A stretch of DNA of 9,908 bases. It comes from an uncultured Clostridia bacterium. GTDB lineage: Bacteria > Bacillota > Clostridia > Christensenellales > QALW01. Location of the stretch: positions 1-9,908 of the forward strand of contig CAKSKV010000020.1 of the NCBI GenBank assembly GCA_934465535.1, read 5' to 3'. Under the pieces are notes generated by a model. The model was given only the letters and a program-made list of their open reading frames with translations. It made no database searches and had not been told where the DNA came from. Shown here piece after piece: positions 6,573 to 9,908 of this stretch. Made by a program: the position numbers and the translations under genes. Numbering within the stretch: position 1 is the first letter of the stretch; the number at the start of each line of letters is the position of its first letter.

Positions 6573-6664
6573 AATCGGGAAGGAAAAATCCGTATGCCTT
6601 TTAATACGGCCGGGAAAAGTCCGGCATATGGTAACGGCAAAAGGACAGGAGCTGTAACTTATAT
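6573..6664 (+). other. Hydrolase-Mur ligase gap with competing stem-loops
   Basis: The 92-nt gap holds CCGTAT/ATACGG (6590-6595 and 6604-6609, 8-nt loop) and GCCGG/CCGGC (6609-6613 and 6621-6625, 7-nt loop). A third pairing, TATGCC/GGCATA (6593-6598 and 6623-6628), would exclude both. No T tract follows, so it is not a terminator. AGGAG at 6647-6651 lies 13 nt before the next ATG, rather far for a ribosome binding site. Confidence 0.45.
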
Positions 6665-8227
6665 ATGAATTATTTTTTTATGACTCTAAACGGCGCGGCA
6701 ATGCTGCTGCTTACGGCTGCATTGCTTGATGCGGGCAAATATTATCTGCATTTTTTGCAGCTTGAATCGTATTATCTTGCGGGATACAGCCACAGCATGT
6801 TCAAAAAATGGTATGCATTTTTGCTCATATCCCTGCCTGCGCTGCTTGCGTTTGTTCCGGTTGAATGGCTGAGCGCGCCCGTAATGCTTTTGCAGGCTCT
6901 GGCAGTTTTTCTCACAGGCAAACGATTGCTGGGGCAGTCAAACAGCAAGAAGCCGCTGGTTGTAACGGCACGCATAAAAAGAATAATGGCAGCACAGGGG
7001 CTGATTCTGCTGCTTGCCGCAGCGGCGCTGGGCGTTTGCTTTTCCCTAAAAAGAATGTGCGGCCTGTTCGGTCTTGTTTCGGCACTGCTTCCCTTTGTTG
7101 TAGCGCTTGCGGCGCTTGTTACAAAGCCGCTGGAATTTGCTTTGAGGCAGTATTATATCGCCGATGCAAAAAAGCGTCTTGCTTCCGTGCCGGGGCTCAA
7201 GATCATAGGCATAACCGGCTCCTACGGGAAAACCAGTACAAAATTCCTGCTTTCCACTATACTTGGGGAAAAATATTCCGTGCTTACGCCTCCTTCAAGC
7301 TATAATACCACATTGGGCGTTGTGCGGGTTATAAGAGAGCGCCTGCAATCGGATGATCAGGTGTTTATATGTGAGATGGGTTCGCGCCATCTTGGCGATA
7401 TAAAAGAAATATGCCGCTTTGTAAAGCCGGATATCGGCATAATTACATCCATCGGGCCGCAGCACCTCGAAACCTTCGGAAGCATGGAAAATATAGTAAA
7501 GGGCAAATTTGAGCTTATCGAAGCGGTAAAGGATTCGGCGTTTTTCCCTTTGGGCAATGAGTATACAGAGCGTATGTATGAAAAAGCAAAATCGCTGTGC
7601 AATGCCTATACCTTCGGAATAGGCAGCAAGGGCTATATGCATGCGGAAAACCTCACAGTGGGACCGGATGGCTCCTGCTTTGCGCTTGTAAATCAGGAAG
7701 GGGAAAGCGTGTTTTGCACAACGGAGCTTTTGGGAGAGCACAATGTTCAGAATATTGTGGGCTGTGCTGCCGTTGCCTATAAAATGGGGCTTACCATGGA
7801 GCAGATAGCCCGCGGTATATCCAAGCTCCGCCCTGTGGAGCATAGGCTGCAAATAGTTACCCGCAGACCAATGACGGTAATTGACGATGCCTTTAATTCC
7901 AGCCCCAACGGCGCAAAGGCGGCGCTCAAAGTGCTTGCCAGCTTTCCGGGCAGACGGATAATCATTACGCCGGGCTTTGTGGAGCTTGGACAAAGTCAGG
8001 AGGAGTATCACAGGGAGTTCGGCAGGCAGATCGCATCTTCTGCGGATATTGCGGTTTTGGTGGGCGAGCGCACGGCGGCGATAAAGCAGGGTTTGCTTGA
8101 AGCCGGCTTTGACGGCGAAAGGATAATAACGGTGGACTCGCTTTCCGGGGCGACGGATTATCTGGCAGCGGTGGGTCGGGCCGGAGATACGGTATTATTT
8201 GAAAACGATCTTCCGGATAACTATTAA
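6665..8227 (+). CDS. Membrane-anchored MurF-like Mur ligase family protein
   Basis: ATP-dependent amide ligase of the Mur family in an unusual architecture of 520 residues. Residues 1-155 carry about four or five hydrophobic helices (near 7-30, 49-66, 71-85, 109-126, 132-154) in place of the UDP-sugar-binding domain 1 of canonical MurF. The central ATPase domain follows: P-loop GITGSYGKTSTK (182-193), CEMGSR (236-241), TSIGPQHLETFGSMENIVKGKFELI (261-285) and GEHNVQNIVG (357-366). The C-terminal domain has VIDDAFNSSPNGAKAAL (405-421), the counterpart of DDxYNANPxSM in MurF, and ends LFENDLPDNY. Catalytic residues look intact. MurF adds D-Ala-D-Ala to UDP-MurNAc-tripeptide, and ddl next door makes that dipeptide, so a related reaction at the membrane is likely. 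Without domain 1 the acceptor may differ, for instance a lipid-linked precursor. That last step is inference. Confidence 0.88.
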   Translation: MNYFFMTLNGAAMLLLTAALLDAGKYYLHFLQLESYYLAGYSHSMFKKWYAFLLISLPALLAFVPVEWLSAPVMLLQALAVFLTGKRLLGQSNSKKPLVVTARIKRIMAAQGLILLLAAAALGVCFSLKRMCGLFGLVSALLPFVVALAALVTKPLEFALRQYYIADAKKRLASVPGLKIIGITGSYGKTSTKFLLSTILGEKYSVLTPPSSYNTTLGVVRVIRERLQSDDQVFICEMGSRHLGDIKEICRFVKPDIGIITSIGPQHLETFGSMENIVKGKFELIEAVKDSAFFPLGNEYTERMYEKAKSLCNAYTFGIGSKGYMHAENLTVGPDGSCFALVNQEGESVFCTTELLGEHNVQNIVGCAAVAYKMGLTMEQIARGISKLRPVEHRLQIVTRRPMTVIDDAFNSSPNGAKAALKVLASFPGRRIIITPGFVELGQSQEEYHREFGRQIASSADIAVLVGERTAAIKQGLLEAGFDGERIITVDSLSGATDYLAAVGRAGDTVLFENDLPDNY

Positions 8228-8253
8228 AAACATCTGAAAATACGGGAAGATGC

Positions 8254-8288
8254 CTGCTTTGGCTGTCGGCAAAACGGCGGCGAAGCAG
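8254..8288 (+). other. Long stem-loop in the Mur ligase-ddl gap
   Basis: CTGCTT (8254-8259) pairs with AAGCAG (8283-8288), and inside it GCTGTCG pairs with CGGCGGC (two G-T wobbles) around a GCAAAA loop. The result is a stem of about 13-14 pairs with one small internal irregularity. No T run follows, so termination is unlikely; RNA processing, stabilisation or translational control of ddl are possible. The ddl ribosome binding site lies 33 nt downstream and is not part of the stem. Confidence 0.5.
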
Positions 8289-8320
8289 AATGAATATTGC
8301 AGACAAGAATAAAATCGGAC

Positions 8321-8325
8321 GGAGG
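8321..8325 (+). promoter_or_regulatory. Ribosome binding site that fixes the ddl start
   Basis: GGAGG lies 6 nt before the ATG at 8332. The in-frame ATG at 8290 has no comparable site and would add 14 residues (MNIADKNKIGRRLF) ahead of the conserved first beta strand of the ligase. Confidence 0.85.
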
Positions 8326-8331
8326 CTGTTT

Positions 8332-9567
8332 ATGGATAAACTTAAGGTGGCAGTGTTTTTCGGAGGACAAAGCGTGGAGCATGATGTTTCTGTTGTTACC
8401 GCGCTTCAGATGATGGAAAACCTTGACGAAAATAAGTATGATATCATACCGGTATATATCACCCGCAAAGGGGATTGGTATACCGGTAACAAGCTCAGAA
8501 AAGTAGAGTGCGTACAGGGCTTTGATCCTGCAGATCCCGAGCTTATACGCTGCTATTTGCCTGCGAATACCAGAGCGCGTACTTTGTATCGGTACGAAAC
8601 AAAAGATACACTGTTCAAAAAGCAGCAGCGCAGCATTGTGAATATTGATGTTGCAATACCGGCGATGCACGGCCTGCACGGCGAGGACGGTACGCTTCAG
8701 GGGCTGCTGGAGCTTGCGGGAGTGCCGTATACAAGCTGCGGTGTGTTGGGAAGCGCAGCGGGCATGGATAAGATACTTATGAAAGCCGCCTTCGGCGGTG
8801 CGGGACTGCCGGTGCTGCCCTATATCTATTTTGACCGCGGTACGCTCTCTGCGGATATGGAGCGTTATCTTGACGAAGCGGAGAAGAAGCTTACCTATCC
8901 CATGTTTGTAAAGCCGGCAAATCTCGGCTCGTCCATCGGAATAAGCAAGGCTCATTGCCGCGCCGAGCTGGAAAAAGCCATAATCGTTGCTTCGCATTAT
9001 GACAGGCGTATTCTGGTAGAGCAGGGAGTGGAAAAGCTGGAGGAGATAAATTGCTCAGCCTTGGGTTTCGGGGGAGATGTCGAGGTCAGTGTATGTGAAA
9101 TGCCCGTTACATGGGAGGAGTTCCTTACCTATGATGAAAAATATATGCGCTCCGGAAAGCAGGGGGGCGCAAAGGGAGAGCGGAACGACGGCATGGCGGC
9201 CCTTGCACGCAGGATCCCTGCACCGATAGAACCGGAGCAGACAAAACTCATTGAGAATTATACAGCCGAGGCGTTCCGGCTTCTTGACTGCAAGGGTGTT
9301 GTACGGATTGATTATATATTTGATAAGAACAGCGGACAAATATATATAAACGAAATAAATACGATTCCGGGCTCATTTGCCTATTATCTCTGGGAGCCCA
9401 AGGGATTAAGCTATACCATGCTGCTTGACCGTCTTATAGAGCTTGCACTGCGTGCATATGACGAGGGCAGAAAGAATGATTATGCCTATGATTCCGAAAT
9501 ACTCAGCCGCTACCGTGAGGGCAAAACGGCGGCTAAGTGCGGTAAGCTGGGCGGAGCCAAGGCCTGA
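8332..9567 (+). CDS. ddl: D-alanine--D-alanine ligase
   Basis: ATP-grasp ligase that joins two D-alanines for peptidoglycan precursors in the cytoplasm. Numbering from 8332 gives 411 residues, somewhat longer than the usual 300-370. FFGGQSVEHDVS (9-20) carries the N-terminal Glu-His that binds the first D-Ala. HGEDGTLQGLLELAGVPYTS (116-135) and the following GSAAGMDK complete the first half. The ATP-grasp strand is YPMFVKPANLGSSIG (189-203). The omega loop contains YDEKYMRSGK with Lys270-Tyr271; a Tyr here is typical of D-Ala-D-Ala rather than D-lactate specificity. Metal ligands sit in RIDYIFD (D327) and INEINTIPGS (E341, N343). The loop and the Gly/Lys-rich insertion before it resemble clostridial Ddl enzymes. 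The last 40 residues are a charged extension. It directly follows the MurF-like gene, its probable metabolic partner. Confidence 0.95.
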   Translation: MDKLKVAVFFGGQSVEHDVSVVTALQMMENLDENKYDIIPVYITRKGDWYTGNKLRKVECVQGFDPADPELIRCYLPANTRARTLYRYETKDTLFKKQQRSIVNIDVAIPAMHGLHGEDGTLQGLLELAGVPYTSCGVLGSAAGMDKILMKAAFGGAGLPVLPYIYFDRGTLSADMERYLDEAEKKLTYPMFVKPANLGSSIGISKAHCRAELEKAIIVASHYDRRILVEQGVEKLEEINCSALGFGGDVEVSVCEMPVTWEEFLTYDEKYMRSGKQGGAKGERNDGMAALARRIPAPIEPEQTKLIENYTAEAFRLLDCKGVVRIDYIFDKNSGQIYINEINTIPGSFAYYLWEPKGLSYTMLLDRLIELALRAYDEGRKNDYAYDSEILSRYREGKTAAKCGKLGGAKA

Positions 9568-9618
9568 AAAAAACCGCAGGGTGAGATAATAGATAAATAA
9601 AAAACCGCCGGACGCGTT
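9568..9618 (+). other. ddl 3' flank, possible interrupted terminator
   Basis: After the ddl stop the sequence is A-rich, with AAAAAACCGC occurring twice. The second copy reads AAAAAACCGCCGGACGCG and stops at the IS boundary. An A run followed by a GC-rich arm is what the upstream half of a bidirectional terminator looks like, but no matching downstream arm with a T run is present before the IS begins. No functional terminator for the ddl transcript is visible. Confidence 0.35.
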
Positions 9619-9625
9619 TGAACTG

Positions 9626-9672
9626 CACCCCATTTGTTAGACAATGTGATATAATGTCTAACAAATGGGGTG
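9626..9672 (+). repeat. 18-bp perfect inverted repeat at the IS end
   Basis: CACCCCATTTGTTAGACA (9626-9643) and its exact complement (9655-9672) flank an 11-nt loop. The left arm probably overlaps the IS terminal repeat; the right arm contains the transposase Shine-Dalgarno GGGGTGA. Transcribed as a whole, it would fold into a very stable hairpin. Confidence 0.9.
9647..9655 (+). promoter_or_regulatory. Extended -10 promoter of the IS transposase
   Basis: TGATATAAT combines the TGn extension with a perfect TATAAT (9650-9655). No good -35 box lies 17 bp upstream, which an extended -10 does not strictly need. Transcription would start near 9662, inside the right arm of the inverted repeat and just ahead of the Shine-Dalgarno. 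Confidence 0.6.
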
Positions 9673-9678
9673 ATTTTT

Positions 9679-9908
9679 ATGCCAAAGGGAGTACCAAACA
9701 AACGATACACACCGGAATTCAAGAAACTGGTCGTGGAAACCATGCTGAAGGAAAAGCTAAGTTACTGCGAGACAGCGAGACAATTTGAGGTCAGCGATGA
9801 CAAGCGTGTTGCAGCATGGGAGCGCATCTACCTGACGGAAGGCCCAGAAGGCTTTGCCATCGAACGGCGTGGCCGCAGCAGCAATGGGCGGCCAAAGAAG
9901 CTGCCAAA
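9679..9908 (+). CDS. IS3-family transposase OrfA, N-terminal part (partial)
   Basis: The frame opens at 9679 with MPKGVPNKRYTPEFKKLVVE and stays open for 76 codons to the window end. YTPEFKKLVVETML...SYCETARQFEV followed by VAAWERIYLTEGPEGF is the helix-turn-helix DNA-binding region of IS150-type OrfA proteins, the part that recognises the element's ends. RRGRSSNGRPKK follows, a basic linker normally placed before the leucine-zipper region. GGGGTGA lies 6 nt before the ATG but within the inverted-repeat stem. The catalytic DDE domain (OrfB, usually reached by a -1 frameshift) is outside the window, so activity cannot be judged. Confidence 0.9.
   Translation, partial: MPKGVPNKRYTPEFKKLVVETMLKEKLSYCETARQFEVSDDKRVAAWERIYLTEGPEGFAIERRGRSSNGRPKKLP

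Larger units (their letters stand above)
9619..9908 (+). mobile_element. IS3-family (IS150-like) insertion sequence, left end
   Basis: The left end is placed at TGAACTGCACCCCATTTG (from 9619), because IS3-family ends begin with TG and because a transposase of that family starts 60 nt further in. The arm CACCCCATTTGTTAGACA is typical in style of IS150-like elements of Clostridia. Coding style changes at this point. The right end, the second terminal repeat and the target duplication lie outside the window, so the boundary is uncertain by a few bases. Confidence 0.75.

Noticed and set aside
8290..8331. Longer ddl start at 8290
   Set aside because: The ATG abuts the stem-loop and has no good ribosome binding site, while GGAGG precedes the ATG at 8332 at 6 nt.
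8224..8997. 257-codon minus-strand frame opposite ddl
   Set aside because: Antisense to a conserved enzyme, no ribosome binding site or motif, and composition typical of a shadow frame.
8332..9567. Vancomycin-resistance-type (D-Ala-D-Lac or D-Ala-D-Ser) ligase next to a two-component system
   Set aside because: The omega loop keeps Lys-Tyr as in D-Ala-D-Ala ligases, no vanH or vanX is present, and the signalling operon is divergent and separated by housekeeping tsa genes.
1..9908. CRISPR array, tRNA or rRNA genes
   Set aside because: No regularly spaced direct repeats and no cloverleaf or rRNA-like segment were seen in the gaps, which are all shorter than about 280 nt.

Overview
The window reads as a low-to-mid GC Firmicutes chromosome, most likely a gut-type member of the Clostridia. 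The reasons are the tsaE-tsaB-rimI order, a clostridial-style Mur ligase with a membrane-embedded N-terminus, a Ddl of the 'KYM..GK' loop type, strong AGGAGG-like ribosome binding sites, and an IS150-type IS3 element whose end contains TGCACCCC...GTTAGACA. The species cannot be named from the sequence.

Left block (about 1-3932, minus strand): a three-gene signalling operon reads leftwards from 3850. First is a seven- or eight-TM sensor with a degenerate kinase-like tail (2198-3850), then a PAS-containing NarL/DegS-type histidine kinase (951-2201), then a LuxR/NarL-type response regulator (325-954). The genes overlap by 4 bp at both junctions. A sigma-70-type promoter (TTGAAA-17-TATACT) drives the operon and a strong intrinsic terminator (280-314) ends it. 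A separate minus-strand unit with its own promoter follows. It encodes the first ~47 residues of a receiver-like protein that runs off the left edge. Both promoters carry the same 11-base core, GGCACTTGTGC. It sits at about -41.5 in the distal promoter and between -35 and -10 in the operon's own promoter, which suggests activation of the target and negative autoregulation.

Right block (about 4050-9567, plus strand): from a second promoter (TTGACT-17-TAAAAT) come tsaE, tsaB and rimI, which overlap and are surely co-translated. They serve t6A tRNA modification and ribosomal-protein acetylation. An alpha/beta hydrolase, a membrane-anchored MurF-like ligase that lacks the normal UMP-binding domain 1, and a D-Ala-D-Ala ligase follow on the same strand with 67-105 nt gaps. 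The gaps hold GC-rich inverted repeats but no clear terminators. The last two genes point to peptidoglycan precursor work. AUA is a frequent Ile codon here and looks rare in the left kinase, so the two blocks probably have different histories.

Right edge: an IS3-family (IS150-like) insertion sequence begins near 9619, 51 nt after the ddl stop. Its first 54 bases hold an 18-bp perfect inverted repeat with an extended -10 promoter in the loop and the transposase Shine-Dalgarno in the right arm. That arrangement should silence transposase translation from read-through transcripts. The transposase gene is cut by the window end. No tRNA, rRNA or CRISPR array was seen.
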